17,626 nucleotides of DNA from Clostridiales bacterium (GCA_015069525.1 SVIK01000021.1:1-17626), one strand, 5' to 3'. Positions 5,911 through 14,623 are shown, counted from the first letter of the stretch. A program made the numbers and translations. Notes: generated by a model from the sequence alone, not told the origin.

Positions 5911-7812
5911 TTATAAATCTTTTTCTTTTATCAAAATTCCGTAGGTAAACGGTTTAATTTCAATTTCTTTTTCGTATTTATTATTGGTTAAAAGTTCAAC
6001 CGAAGGCTCAGGCATTTCTAACATATATCTTTTCGAAGAATTATTTACAAACACGTAAATTTCGCCTGCTTGATTTTTGCGCTCAAAAATCATCAAGCCT
6101 CCCTCAACTCTTAATTCCTTAAAATTACCGTCTTTAAAAATATCACGGTATTTTTTACGAATTTCACCCAAACGGCTATAAAAACCAAACAAATCTTGAT
6201 TGATATTATTCCAATCGAAACAACGCCTACAAAACGGGTCTATATGCCCTTCTAAAGCGTTTTCATCGCCATAATAAACACAAGGCACGCCAGGCAACGT
6301 ATATTGCAAAATTACCGCCATTTTGAGCTTTCTAATGGCATTTTTCTTCGATTTCTCGCTTAAATGAGCGCTCGGTAAAGCCATTTCTTCTTTATTATTG
6401 CAATAAATTCCGCCTAAAACCGTTAAAATTCTTGCAGTATCGTGCGTACCAAGTATATTCATTAAGCAGTCCAGCGTTTGTTTGGGATAATGGTTAATTA
6501 AAACGCGTACCGTATGCAACAAATTTCCTGCATTTCCCGATTGAATATAGCCGATTATCGCGTCTTTCAACGGATAATTCATTACGCTATCAAGTTCGTG
6601 TCCTTGCAAGTATTCTCTCCGCTTGGAATACGCTACTTTATTGGATGCATCTTCCCAAACTTCGCCAATAATAATGGCGTTAGGATTGCTTTCTTTTACC
6701 GATTTACGCAGTTTTTGCAAGAAAAAGTCTGGTAATTCGTCGGCAACGTCCAAGCGATAACCGCCAATGCCAAAACTAAGCCATTTTTTCAAGACTCCGC
6801 CTTCATCAAAGATGAAATGTTGATAATCTTCCGAATTTTCATTGATTTCAGGTAAAATATCAATTCCCCACCAGCTTGTATAATCGTACGGATAATGTTG
6901 AAAAGAATACCAAGAATAATAAGGCGAGCTTTTCGATTGATATGCGCCAACGGACGTATAATGTCCATACTTATTAAAATAGACGCTATCGTCGCCCGTA
7001 TGATTGAATACACCGTCTAAAATTATGCGAATTCCTTTGTTTTTTGCTGAATTTACAAGCGATTGCAGGTCTTTTTCCGTACCAAGAAACGGGTCGATAT
7101 GCATATAATCGGACGTATCATAACGGTGGTTAGACGCCGCTTCAAATATCGGGTTAAGATAGATAACGCTGACGCCTAATTCCGCCAAATACGGCAATTT
7201 CTCTTCAATTCCTTTCAAATTTCCGCCAAAAAAGTCGTTATTTAAGACTTTTCCGTATTCATTGGGACGGAAATACGGTTCTTCGCCCCAATTTCTTTGA
7301 ATTCTACCGTTTATGTCTGGCATAGTTCCCGATTTATGGAAACGGTCGGGGAAAATTTGGTACATTGTACCGCCTTTAAACCAATCGGGCGTTTTATAAT
7401 CCTTCGAATGCGCGGTAAGCAAAAAGCTATGCGGACGTTCGGAAATATAGCCCGTTTCTTGTTCCCCACAAGAAATAAAGCCATTCCCCTTTACGGAAAA
7501 ATGATAAAAATATAATCCAGGTGCGGGCGCAAGGAAAGAAATGGACCAACCAAAACTCGTTTTGACCATAGGAAAGGATTCCGTCAATTCCCCGTCTTTG
7601 CAGAAAATCAAAAACGCGTCGAGCGTAGGCGTCGTACATTCCTCTTCGCTCGGCGTGTGTAATGCGTCGGTGGGGATTCGATTGCCCCAGCCATACGCAT
7701 GGTTATTCTTTAATAAAAAGACGTTTAACTGTAATTCTTCCCCTTCCTTCACCGCACCAATAACGTTTTTACAAGCGGGGTCCAAAGGATTGAAATAAAC
7801 ATGGATAGACAT
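5911..7812 (-). CDS. GH13 alpha-amylase family enzyme, neopullulanase/cyclomaltodextrinase-like
   Basis: The product (633 residues) should hydrolyse alpha-1,4 (and possibly alpha-1,6) glucosidic bonds in maltodextrin or glycogen fragments. An N-terminal beta-sandwich region (about 1-135) precedes the TIM barrel (about 145-530) and a small C-terminal beta domain. GH13 conserved regions are visible: DGVFNH (266-271), GGYRLDVADE with nucleophile Asp355, IIGEVWED with acid/base Glu384, and GTHDTAR with Asp458. The wording of these motifs is that of neopullulanase-type enzymes; it is not a branching enzyme. No signal peptide is seen, so it acts in the cytoplasm. It is the last gene of the glycogen operon, 81 nt after glgP, and an intrinsic terminator lies between them directly ahead of its ribosome site (AGGAA, complement of 7822-7826). 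Exact substrate is not determinable from sequence. Confidence 0.88.
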   Translation of the reverse strand: MSIHVYFNPLDPACKNVIGAVKEGEELQLNVFLLKNNHAYGWGNRIPTDALHTPSEEECTTPTLDAFLIFCKDGELTESFPMVKTSFGWSISFLAPAPGLYFYHFSVKGNGFISCGEQETGYISERPHSFLLTAHSKDYKTPDWFKGGTMYQIFPDRFHKSGTMPDINGRIQRNWGEEPYFRPNEYGKVLNNDFFGGNLKGIEEKLPYLAELGVSVIYLNPIFEAASNHRYDTSDYMHIDPFLGTEKDLQSLVNSAKNKGIRIILDGVFNHTGDDSVYFNKYGHYTSVGAYQSKSSPYYSWYSFQHYPYDYTSWWGIDILPEINENSEDYQHFIFDEGGVLKKWLSFGIGGYRLDVADELPDFFLQKLRKSVKESNPNAIIIGEVWEDASNKVAYSKRREYLQGHELDSVMNYPLKDAIIGYIQSGNAGNLLHTVRVLINHYPKQTLDCLMNILGTHDTARILTVLGGIYCNNKEEMALPSAHLSEKSKKNAIRKLKMAVILQYTLPGVPCVYYGDENALEGHIDPFCRRCFDWNNINQDLFGFYSRLGEIRKKYRDIFKDGNFKELRVEGGLMIFERKNQAGEIYVFVNNSSKRYMLEMPEPSVELLTNNKYEKEIEIKPFTYGILIKEKDL

Positions 7813-7833
7813 TATAAAATATTCCTTCTTTAA

Positions 7834-7867
7834 GCAAAAAGCCGTAATCTATTTTACGGCTTTTTGC
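7834..7867 (-). terminator. Intrinsic terminator between glgP and the GH13 gene
   Basis: A perfect 14-bp stem, GCAAAAAGCCGTAA (7834-7847) / TTACGGCTTTTTGC (7854-7867), has a 6-nt loop. On the minus strand its GC core is followed by TTTTT, so it can end transcription after glgP. The ribosome site of the next gene begins only a few bases beyond it, so it may be a partial, internal operon terminator. Confidence 0.8.
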
Positions 7868-7893
7868 CAAAGTTTTATACAACAAGTTAAAAT

Positions 7894-10323
7894 TTAGTGC
7901 AAAGGTTTCAAGTCCCAGATATTTTCAGCGTATTCTTTGATACTTCTATCCGCTGCAAAATAGCCTGCTGCCGCAATATTACGCAAAGCCTTTTGATTCC
8001 ACAAACGCTTATCCGTAGAATACAATACGGAAAGTTCGTTTTGCGTTGCAAGGTAGGATTCGTAATCAGCCATACACATATACGGGTCGGCAATGGGCGA
8101 ACCTGTAAGCAAGTAATTTGCAATATCGCCGAACGATTCGCCGTTGAAACCAACGATGAGCGCTTCTACAATGCGACGAAGTTTGGGGTCGTTATTATAA
8201 TAAACGCTTGCGGAATAGCCGTTTCTCCAAATTTCGGAAACTTCGTCTGCTTTCAAGCCGAAAATATAGATATTTTCGTTGCCAACTTTTTCAGCCATTT
8301 CTACGTTTGCGCCATCCAACGTACCAATCGTCAACGCACCGTTAATCATGAACTTCATGTTGCCCGTACCGCTTGCTTCTTTACCAGCGAGCGAGATTTG
8401 TTCGGAAATTTCAGATGCAGGCATCAATTTTTCAGACATCGTCACGTTGTAATCTTCCATATAAACAACGTTGAGTTTTTCTGCAATCTTAGGATTTTTA
8501 CGGATTTCCTCGGAAATATAGCAAATCAATTTAATAATTTTCTTCGCCATATAATATCCAGCAGCCGCTTTTGCTGCAAAAATATACGTCTTCGGTTGCA
8601 TGGGCGTATCAGGATTTTCTTTAAGAATAAGATAATCGTTGATAATGTGCAATACGTTCAACAATTGACGTTTGTATTCGTGCAAACGTTTAGCTTGAAC
8701 GTCGAAAATCGAATTAGGGTCGATAATAACGCCTTGCTTTTTATAGGCAAAATCAGCAAATTGCTTCTTTTTAATCGCTTTAATTTCGTCCAAACGCTTC
8801 AAAACGCTTTCATCGTTTTCAAATTTCTTGAATTCTGCAAGCTTCGCGGCATTTTTCGCATAGCCATCGCCGATACAATCGTTCAAGAGCGAGCAAAGTT
8901 CGGGGTTGGATTGATTCAACCAACGTCTATGTGCGATACCGTTCGTCACGTTCGTGAACTTATCGGGAGTATAATCATAGAAATCCTTAAAGATACTTTC
9001 TTTAATGATATCGCTGTGCAAGCCCGAAACGCCGTTTACGTGGTGAGAACCAAGCACGGAAAGGTTTGCCATTTTTACGGTATTGTAGGAAATAACCGAC
9101 ATGCGGGAAATCTTATCCCAATCGCCAGGGAATTTCTTCCACAAATCTTCACAGAAACGACGGTTGATTTCTTTCAAAATCATATAAATACGAGGCAATC
9201 TTCTTGCAATGAGGTCTTCCGGCCACGTTTCCAAAGCTTCCGCCAAAACCGTATGGTTGGTGTATGCGCAAACTTTCGTGGTGATATCCCATGCTTCGTC
9301 CCACGTCATAGCGTTTTCGTCAATGAGAATTCTCATCAATTCGGGAACGCACAATGCAGGGTGCGTATCGTTTAAGTGTATTGCCGCCATTTTCGGCAAC
9401 AATTTCAACGAACCGTATCTTCTCTTATGGTCAGCAATAATATTTTGCAAGGATGCGGAAACAAGGAAATATTGTTGTTTTAAACGCAACGATTTGCCTT
9501 CAACGTGGTTATCGGCAGGATAAAGCACTTTCGAAATGAGTTCCGCTTCGTTATCGTCTTTCATAACGTTCGTATAATCGCCTTGCGAGAACAGCTTCAT
9601 ATCGAAGTTTTGTATGCTACGCGCTTTCCAAAGACGAAGCACGGAAACTGCTTTGCTGTCATAACCAGATACCATCATATCATAAGCAACCGCTTGTACT
9701 TCTTTGGGGTTGCGATAAATGGTTTCTAAACCGTTTTCCGTCCATTTTTCTTCGATATAACCATCGAATTTAACGGTAAACGTCTTGTCGCTTCTTTGCG
9801 TAAGCCAAACTTCACCGCCAGGAAGCCATACGTCGGGAAGCTCCGTCTGCCAGCCGTCAACGATTTTTTGCTTAAACAAACCGTAGTCATAACGGATGGA
9901 GTAGCCCATTGCAGGATAGTCCCCGGTAGCAAGCGCATCCATAAAGCATGCGGCAAGACGGCCAAGACCGCCGTTGCCAAGCCCTGCGTCGGGTTCTAAT
10001 TCGTAAAGTTCCTCCAACGTCACGTCGTAATCTTTCAATGCTTCCGCAAAAACGTCGCCAACGCCAAGATTGAAAAGGCTGTTCTTCAAGGAACGTCCCA
10101 TAAGGAATTCCATGCACATATAATATACGCGCTTGCCTTTTGCCGCTTTCGTGGTCGTATGGAATTTATGTCTTTTTTCCAACATAATATCGCGAACGCT
10201 CATAACCACAGCTTTATAAAGCTGTTCTTTACGAGCCTCCGTCGGCGCAACACCGAAATAGCGGGAAAGTTTCCCTTGAATAAGCTCTTTCGCTTGTTGC
10301 TGAGTAAATTGCTCTTTTTTCAT
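7894..10323 (-). CDS. glgP: Glycogen/maltodextrin phosphorylase
   Basis: GlgP releases glucose-1-phosphate from the non-reducing ends of alpha-1,4-glucans using inorganic phosphate and pyridoxal phosphate (GT35 family). The 809 residues match the usual full length. Conserved segments include GLGNGGLGRLAACFMDA (114-130), HLNDTHPAL (316-324), the VTNGIAHRRW segment (about 459-468), AKRLHEYKRQ (544-553) and the cofactor site EASGTGNMKF, where Lys657 forms the Schiff base. The start ATG (10321-10323) has a strong ribosome site, AGGAG, 7 nt upstream. It lies 69 nt after glgA in the same direction, and a possible extra -10 (TATAAT, complement of 10355-10360) sits in that gap. It is the degradative partner of the synthetic genes before it. 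Identification is secure; glycogen versus maltodextrin preference is not resolved. Confidence 0.97.
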   Translation of the reverse strand: MKKEQFTQQQAKELIQGKLSRYFGVAPTEARKEQLYKAVVMSVRDIMLEKRHKFHTTTKAAKGKRVYYMCMEFLMGRSLKNSLFNLGVGDVFAEALKDYDVTLEELYELEPDAGLGNGGLGRLAACFMDALATGDYPAMGYSIRYDYGLFKQKIVDGWQTELPDVWLPGGEVWLTQRSDKTFTVKFDGYIEEKWTENGLETIYRNPKEVQAVAYDMMVSGYDSKAVSVLRLWKARSIQNFDMKLFSQGDYTNVMKDDNEAELISKVLYPADNHVEGKSLRLKQQYFLVSASLQNIIADHKRRYGSLKLLPKMAAIHLNDTHPALCVPELMRILIDENAMTWDEAWDITTKVCAYTNHTVLAEALETWPEDLIARRLPRIYMILKEINRRFCEDLWKKFPGDWDKISRMSVISYNTVKMANLSVLGSHHVNGVSGLHSDIIKESIFKDFYDYTPDKFTNVTNGIAHRRWLNQSNPELCSLLNDCIGDGYAKNAAKLAEFKKFENDESVLKRLDEIKAIKKKQFADFAYKKQGVIIDPNSIFDVQAKRLHEYKRQLLNVLHIINDYLILKENPDTPMQPKTYIFAAKAAAGYYMAKKIIKLICYISEEIRKNPKIAEKLNVVYMEDYNVTMSEKLMPASEISEQISLAGKEASGTGNMKFMINGALTIGTLDGANVEMAEKVGNENIYIFGLKADEVSEIWRNGYSASVYYNNDPKLRRIVEALIVGFNGESFGDIANYLLTGSPIADPYMCMADYESYLATQNELSVLYSTDKRLWNQKALRNIAAAGYFAADRSIKEYAENIWDLKPLH

Positions 10324-10354
10324 ATTATTTCTCCTAAATAAATTTTCCGTTTGT

Positions 10355-10378
10355 ATTATAAAGCAAAGAAATTCTTTG
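10355..10378 (-). promoter_or_regulatory. Possible internal -10 and palindrome ahead of glgP
   Basis: In the glgA-glgP gap a minus-strand TATAAT (10355-10360) is immediately preceded by a perfect inverted repeat, CAAAGAA-A-TTCTTTG (10364-10378). No good -35 lies at the right distance, so this could be an activated or regulated promoter, or only AT-rich coincidence. Confidence 0.3.
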
Positions 10379-10392
10379 TTTATTTCAAATAA

Positions 10393-11952
10393 TTAAAGCA
10401 TATCGTAGGTAGCTTGATACAATTGTTTGTATTCTTCCGCAGAACGTTGCCACGAGAAATCGGTTGTTGCGGCTTTCTTCATTAACTCTTTCCAAGCTTC
10501 CGCATTTTTATACGTGCTAATTGCTTCGTGTACAACGTATAACATGTCGTACGCATTACAAGAAGCGAACGTAAATCCGTTTCCACCTGCTCCGTACGGC
10601 TTAATGCTGTCGTACAAACCGCCCGTTTCTCTAACGAGAGGCACGGTAGCGTAGCGGGATGCAATCATTTGAGAAAGCCCACAAGGCTCGCTAATGGAAG
10701 GCATCAAGAAGATATCCGAGCCAGAGTAAATTTTTCTAGACAAATCGTTATTGAACGCAATATTCGCCGAAACTTTGCCTTCATAGCGATGTCCTAAATC
10801 TTTGAAATATTCCTCATAAGCCACGTCGCCGGTACCCAGCAAGACAAATTGTACGTCTTCATGCAAAACGTCTTCGATTGCCGTTCTTACAAGGTCCAAA
10901 CCCTTATGGGAAACCAAGCGGGAAATCATTGCGATAATAGGCACGTCTTTTACGGGCAAACCAAGCATTTTTTGCAATTCCGTTTTACAAATAAGTTTGT
11001 TTGCAAGGTTGTCGGGCGTATAGTTTGCAAAAAGTGCGCCGTCCGTTTCAGGGTTGTAGGAATTTACGTCAATTCCGTTTAAAATACCCGTCAATTTGAA
11101 CGCATTTTTGCAAATAATGTCTTGCAAGCCGTGCGCATATTGCGCAGATTTAATTTCGTTGGCATACGTGGGGCTTACGGTCGAAAATCTTTCGCTACAC
11201 TCTATTGCCCCTTTCATAAGGTTGATACAGCCTTGATATTCTACGAGATAACGATATTCTTCGGGGATACCGAACAAGTCGCCAAGGATATCTAAGGAGT
11301 ATTTGCCTTGATATTCGATGTTATGAATTGTAAACAAGGAGCGAATATATTGATATTCCTCTCTCTTACAATAAATCGTCTTCAAATAAATCGCCGTAAG
11401 CGCAGCTTGCCAATCGTGACAATGCAAAACGTCGGGATAGAAACCGATAAACGGCATAATTTCCAAAACGCTACGAGAGAAGAACGCAAAGCGTTCGCCA
11501 TCGTCGTAATACCCATAACAGCCAGGACGTTTGAAATAATATTCGTTATCGATGAAATAGAAGGTCACACCGTTTTCTTCACAAGTGAATACACCGCAAT
11601 ATTGATTTCTCCAACCAAGCGGAACGTAAAGATTTCCTAAATAGGAAAGTTTTCTGCGTTGCTCGGGTTTGATGTCGGAATATAAAGGCAATACCACACG
11701 AATATCGTATTTTGCGTCTTGCGCAAGCGCTTGGGGAAGCGAACCGATAACGTCGGCAAGCCCACCCGTCGCAATAAACGGTCTTGCTTCGGATGCTACG
11801 AATAAGATTTTTCTCTTCTCGGCAAGCTTCGGCTCAACTTCTTTCGTTTTCTTCACAGGCATTTTAACTTCCTTTTTTTCCAAAATTTCAATCGTTTTTT
11901 TACCTGCTTTATCGGATGCTTTTATCGTTGCGGTAATTTTCTTCTCAGGCAT
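10393..11952 (-). CDS. glgA: Glycogen synthase (ADP-glucose dependent), with lysine-rich N-terminal extension
   Basis: GlgA (GT5) transfers glucose from ADP-glucose to the non-reducing end of alpha-1,4-glucan. At 519 residues it is about 40 longer than usual because of a Lys/Glu-rich N-terminal tail (residues 1-47); the GT-B core begins at KILFVASEA. Conserved features are HCHDWQAA (177-184), SRLVSHKGLDL with Arg345 and Lys350, and SISEPCGLSQ with Glu422. The substrate-binding KTGGL motif reads ATGGL (61-65), so the usual lysine is alanine. The ATG at 11950-11952 has a perfect ribosome site (AAGGAG, 6 nt away). An internal ATG at residue 31 (11860-11862) also follows AAGGAAG at good spacing and could give a shorter form. 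It is the third gene of the operon. Identification is secure despite the motif change. Confidence 0.95.
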   Translation of the reverse strand: MPEKKITATIKASDKAGKKTIEILEKKEVKMPVKKTKEVEPKLAEKRKILFVASEARPFIATGGLADVIGSLPQALAQDAKYDIRVVLPLYSDIKPEQRRKLSYLGNLYVPLGWRNQYCGVFTCEENGVTFYFIDNEYYFKRPGCYGYYDDGERFAFFSRSVLEIMPFIGFYPDVLHCHDWQAALTAIYLKTIYCKREEYQYIRSLFTIHNIEYQGKYSLDILGDLFGIPEEYRYLVEYQGCINLMKGAIECSERFSTVSPTYANEIKSAQYAHGLQDIICKNAFKLTGILNGIDVNSYNPETDGALFANYTPDNLANKLICKTELQKMLGLPVKDVPIIAMISRLVSHKGLDLVRTAIEDVLHEDVQFVLLGTGDVAYEEYFKDLGHRYEGKVSANIAFNNDLSRKIYSGSDIFLMPSISEPCGLSQMIASRYATVPLVRETGGLYDSIKPYGAGGNGFTFASCNAYDMLYVVHEAISTYKNAEAWKELMKKAATTDFSWQRSAEEYKQLYQATYDML

Positions 11953-11985
11953 AATACACTCCTTATATTTGTGTTATATCACAGC

Positions 11986-12021
11986 AAACGTCGTATCCGA
12001 AACTTTTCAGATACGGCGTTT
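11986..12021 (-). other. Hairpin in the glgD-glgA intergenic region
   Basis: The arms at 11986-11997 and 12010-12021 pair over 12 positions with one imperfect pair (C-A on the minus-strand RNA, U-G on the plus) and a 12-nt loop that can pair further. No U-tract follows, so it is not a classical terminator; it may set mRNA stability or processing between glgD and glgA. On the minus strand, TGA-TATAAC just downstream resembles an extended -10. Confidence 0.5.
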
Positions 12022-12036
12022 ACCAAATTTATTAAA

Positions 12037-13152
12037 TTAAAGTCTGGTTCCTTTCGGAATATAATAAGGCAAAGAACTACATCCACCCAACGTCTTTTTG
12101 TCGCTAACGACAACGTTTTTATCGGTGATAACGCAATCAAGCGTCGTATTTTGTCCGATAATGTTATCTTGCATTACAATAGAATTGCGGATAACCGAGC
12201 CTTTTTCTACCTTTACACCACGGAAAAGAATGGAATTTTCTACAACCCCTTCAATTTCACAACCATCGGAAATCAAGGAATTCTTTACAATTGCATCTTC
12301 GCCGTATTTCGAAGGCGCACTATCACGAACTTTCGTATAAATATCTCTGTCGCCAAACAATTCGTCGCGAACTTCTTTATTCAAAAGCTCCATATTGTGC
12401 TTATAATAAGCCGACATGGAATCAATACCAGCGTAATAGTTCTTAAACTCATACGCATAAATTTTCAAGCTGTTTAATTGTTTTACAAGAACGTCCCCTT
12501 CGAAGCTCGTAAAGCCGTGCGTCACGGAATCTTCTACGAGGTTGAGAAGGAATTGACGGTTTACAACCATTACGTTGATAAACGTATTCACTTTTTCCCC
12601 TTTTGCAACGTGAGGAGAAAGTTTGATTTCGTTTACGCGTCCTTCCTCGTCCGTTGCAACGGTCATGAAATCGGATTTTCTTGCGATTTCACGTTCGTGC
12701 GTGACTAACGTGATGTCTGCATTTTTGCTTTCGTGATACGCAACGATATCCGCAACGTCGAATTTTGCAACGCCGTCGCAATCCATAAGAACAACGTAAT
12801 TTTCGTTGCTATGATTCAAGAATCCTTGCAAGCTATTCAAGGCTTCCAATCTCGTCGTATACAATCTATCGTGTTTTTCAGAGAAAGGAGGCAAAAGGAT
12901 AATACCGCCTTCTTTTCTCGCCAAATCCCAATCTTTACCGCTACCGATATGGTCGATAAGCGAACGGTAGTTGTTGCTCGTCATAAGCCCTACTTTCGTA
13001 ATGCCAGAGTTTACCATATTGGAAAGCGCAAAGTCGATGATACGGTATCTTCCGCCATAGGGAATAGAAGCCATCGTTCTTCTACGAACGAGTTCGGGAA
13101 CGTTTTCTTCGTGCATGTTAGAAAAAATAACGCCAATTGCTGAAATTGCCAT
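12037..13152 (-). CDS. glgD: GlgD, regulatory subunit of ADP-glucose pyrophosphorylase
   Basis: The 371-residue product is a paralogue of GlgC found in Firmicutes, where it joins GlgC in a heteromer and raises its activity while being poorly active itself. The nucleotidyltransferase domain keeps the fold-specific PYGGRYRIIDFALSNMVNSGI segment (31-51), but the N-terminal GGxGxRL loop is replaced by IFSNMHEENVPELV, and the GDHIYKMD segment of GlgC is replaced by MDCDGVAKFD (123-132). A left-handed beta-helix follows from about 285 (NSLISDGCEIEGVVENSIL). The ribosome site AAGGAGG overlaps the glgC stop codon (TAAGGAGG), 15 nt intergenic, so the two subunits are probably translated in a coupled way. 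Identification is secure from these losses and the glgC-glgD order. Confidence 0.95.
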   Translation of the reverse strand: MAISAIGVIFSNMHEENVPELVRRRTMASIPYGGRYRIIDFALSNMVNSGITKVGLMTSNNYRSLIDHIGSGKDWDLARKEGGIILLPPFSEKHDRLYTTRLEALNSLQGFLNHSNENYVVLMDCDGVAKFDVADIVAYHESKNADITLVTHEREIARKSDFMTVATDEEGRVNEIKLSPHVAKGEKVNTFINVMVVNRQFLLNLVEDSVTHGFTSFEGDVLVKQLNSLKIYAYEFKNYYAGIDSMSAYYKHNMELLNKEVRDELFGDRDIYTKVRDSAPSKYGEDAIVKNSLISDGCEIEGVVENSILFRGVKVEKGSVIRNSIVMQDNIIGQNTTLDCVITDKNVVVSDKKTLGGCSSLPYYIPKGTRL

Positions 13153-13167
13153 ATTCTTTATTCCTCC

Positions 13168-14361
13168 TTACGCCAAAATATCTTTTTCGTGTTTTTGTCC
13201 TTCACTTACGACAATGCCGTCAGCAACGGTCAAACCACGACCCAAAACTACGATTTCAGCATTAGGATTCTTTTCTACGCCGATTTTCGCATTTTTACCT
13301 ACAGTCACTTCTTCATCGATAATCGAATAGGAAACGGTTGCCCCTTCTTTGATTAAGCTGTTTGCAAGAACAACTGCGTCTTTAACAACTGCGCCTTTTT
13401 CTACGACAACGTTGCTACCGAGAATAGAGTTTTCAACGACGCCGTCAATTTCACAGCCAAGCGCTATCATGGAGTTCTTTACAACACCGTTTGCACCGAT
13501 ATGTTCGGGGGGAGCCAAAGGGTTTCTCGAATGGATTTTCCAAGATTTGTCCCCTACGTCAAATTCAGGGTCGGTACCGAGGAGGTCCATATTAGCTTCC
13601 CAAAGGGAAGCAATCGTCCCAACGTCCTTCCAATAACCTTGGAAACGATACGATTGCATCTTCTCCCCTGCATTAAGCATTGCGGGCAAAACGTCTTTAC
13701 CAAAGTCCTTAGAAGAATTGGGGTTCGCATCATCCGCTTCAAGGTATTTAAAGAGCTTTTCAGCCTTGAAAATGTAAATACCCATAGACGCCAACGTGCT
13801 CTTAGGAATCTTAGGTTTTTCTTCGAATTGATAGATAGAGCCATCAGGATTGGTATTGAGAATACCAAAACGTGAAGCTTCGCTTAAAGGAACGTCGATT
13901 GCAGCGATTGTACAATCGGCATTGGTCGCCTTATGTTCTTCAAGCATCGCCGCATAGTCCATTTTATAGATATGGTCCCCCGAAAGGATTAAAACGTATT
14001 CGGGATTATACATCTTCATGAAGTGCAGGTTTTGATAAATAGCATTTGCCGTACCAGCATACCAAGAAGAGCTTGTTTTTGCTTGATAAGGCGACAAAAT
14101 ATGTACGCCACCAAAGGTGCGGTCTAAATCCCAAGGTTGACCGTTCCCAATATACTCGTTAAGCACAAGCGGTTGATATTGGGTAAGTACGCCGACCGTA
14201 TCAATACCCGAGTTAATGCAGTTGGAAAGCGGGAAATCGATAATACGATATTTCGCGCCAAACGCAACGGCAGGTTTTGCAATATTCGTGGTAAGCGCAT
14301 AGAGTCTGCTACCCTGTCCACCTGCCAAAAGCATTGCAACACATTCCTTCTTTCTTTGCAT
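13168..14361 (-). CDS. glgC: Glucose-1-phosphate adenylyltransferase, catalytic subunit
   Basis: GlgC makes ADP-glucose and pyrophosphate from ATP and glucose-1-phosphate, the committed step of bacterial glycogen synthesis. The 397-residue protein has an intact nucleotidyltransferase loop, LLAGGQGSRL (11-20), the KPAVAFGAKYRIIDFPLSN segment (29-47), LSGDHIYKMDY (126-136), the sugar-phosphate site FEEKP (179-183) and a C-terminal left-handed beta-helix (about 290-385). It is the first gene of the operon, with a leader of about 160 nt. Its ribosome site is unusually G-rich, AAGGGGG (complement of 14368-14374), 6 nt from the ATG. The helix regions of GlgC and GlgD share GCEIDGVVENSIL / GCEIEGVVENSIL, consistent with paralogues. 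Allosteric properties cannot be judged from the sequence. Confidence 0.97.
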   Translation of the reverse strand: MQRKKECVAMLLAGGQGSRLYALTTNIAKPAVAFGAKYRIIDFPLSNCINSGIDTVGVLTQYQPLVLNEYIGNGQPWDLDRTFGGVHILSPYQAKTSSSWYAGTANAIYQNLHFMKMYNPEYVLILSGDHIYKMDYAAMLEEHKATNADCTIAAIDVPLSEASRFGILNTNPDGSIYQFEEKPKIPKSTLASMGIYIFKAEKLFKYLEADDANPNSSKDFGKDVLPAMLNAGEKMQSYRFQGYWKDVGTIASLWEANMDLLGTDPEFDVGDKSWKIHSRNPLAPPEHIGANGVVKNSMIALGCEIDGVVENSILGSNVVVEKGAVVKDAVVLANSLIKEGATVSYSIIDEEVTVGKNAKIGVEKNPNAEIVVLGRGLTVADGIVVSEGQKHEKDILA

Positions 14362-14526
14362 AAAGAACCCCCTTTTTGGTTTTGTTTTATTCTAATAAAC
14401 GCAAGCCGATTTCAAGAATCTAATACCATAAAATTGATAGAAAATTCCTGATTTATGACTACACAATTTTATCCAATATTACACGTGAATTCTATACATT
14501 CAATAAAACATTACACGATTAACATT

Positions 14527-14555
14527 ATTGTACTACATTTTGAAAAAAAATTCAA
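14527..14555 (-). promoter_or_regulatory. Promoter of the glgCDAP-amylase operon
   Basis: Minus-strand -35 TTGAAT (complement of 14550-14555), a 17-nt spacer and -10 TACAAT (complement of 14527-14532). Transcription would begin near 14520, giving a leader of about 160 nt. Two near-identical 11-mers, AATATTACACG (14475-14485) and AACATTACACG (14507-14517), lie 32 nt apart just downstream and could be a regulator site. A second, extended -10 (TGA-TATAAT, minus strand, hexamer 14697-14702) lies farther upstream. Confidence 0.7.
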
Positions 14556-14623
14556 GACTTTTACGAAAAAAAAACGCAATTTTTTAAACAATTTTTTTCA
14601 AGTTATTTAGCAAATTATATATA

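Noticed and set aside
7897..9375. A 492-codon open frame on the plus strand, antisense to glgP
   Set aside because: It is a shadow of GlgP codon use: no ribosome site, no recognisable domain, Cys/Arg/Phe/Asn-rich composition, and it lies wholly within a secure conserved gene.
14482..14487. CACGTG in the glgC leader as the centre of an intact parS site
   Set aside because: The 16-nt context matches the parS consensus at only 11 positions and both outer parts are wrong.
14362..14520. A riboswitch in the glgC leader
   Set aside because: The leader is long enough, but I could not find conserved motifs or the stem arrangement of any known riboswitch class.
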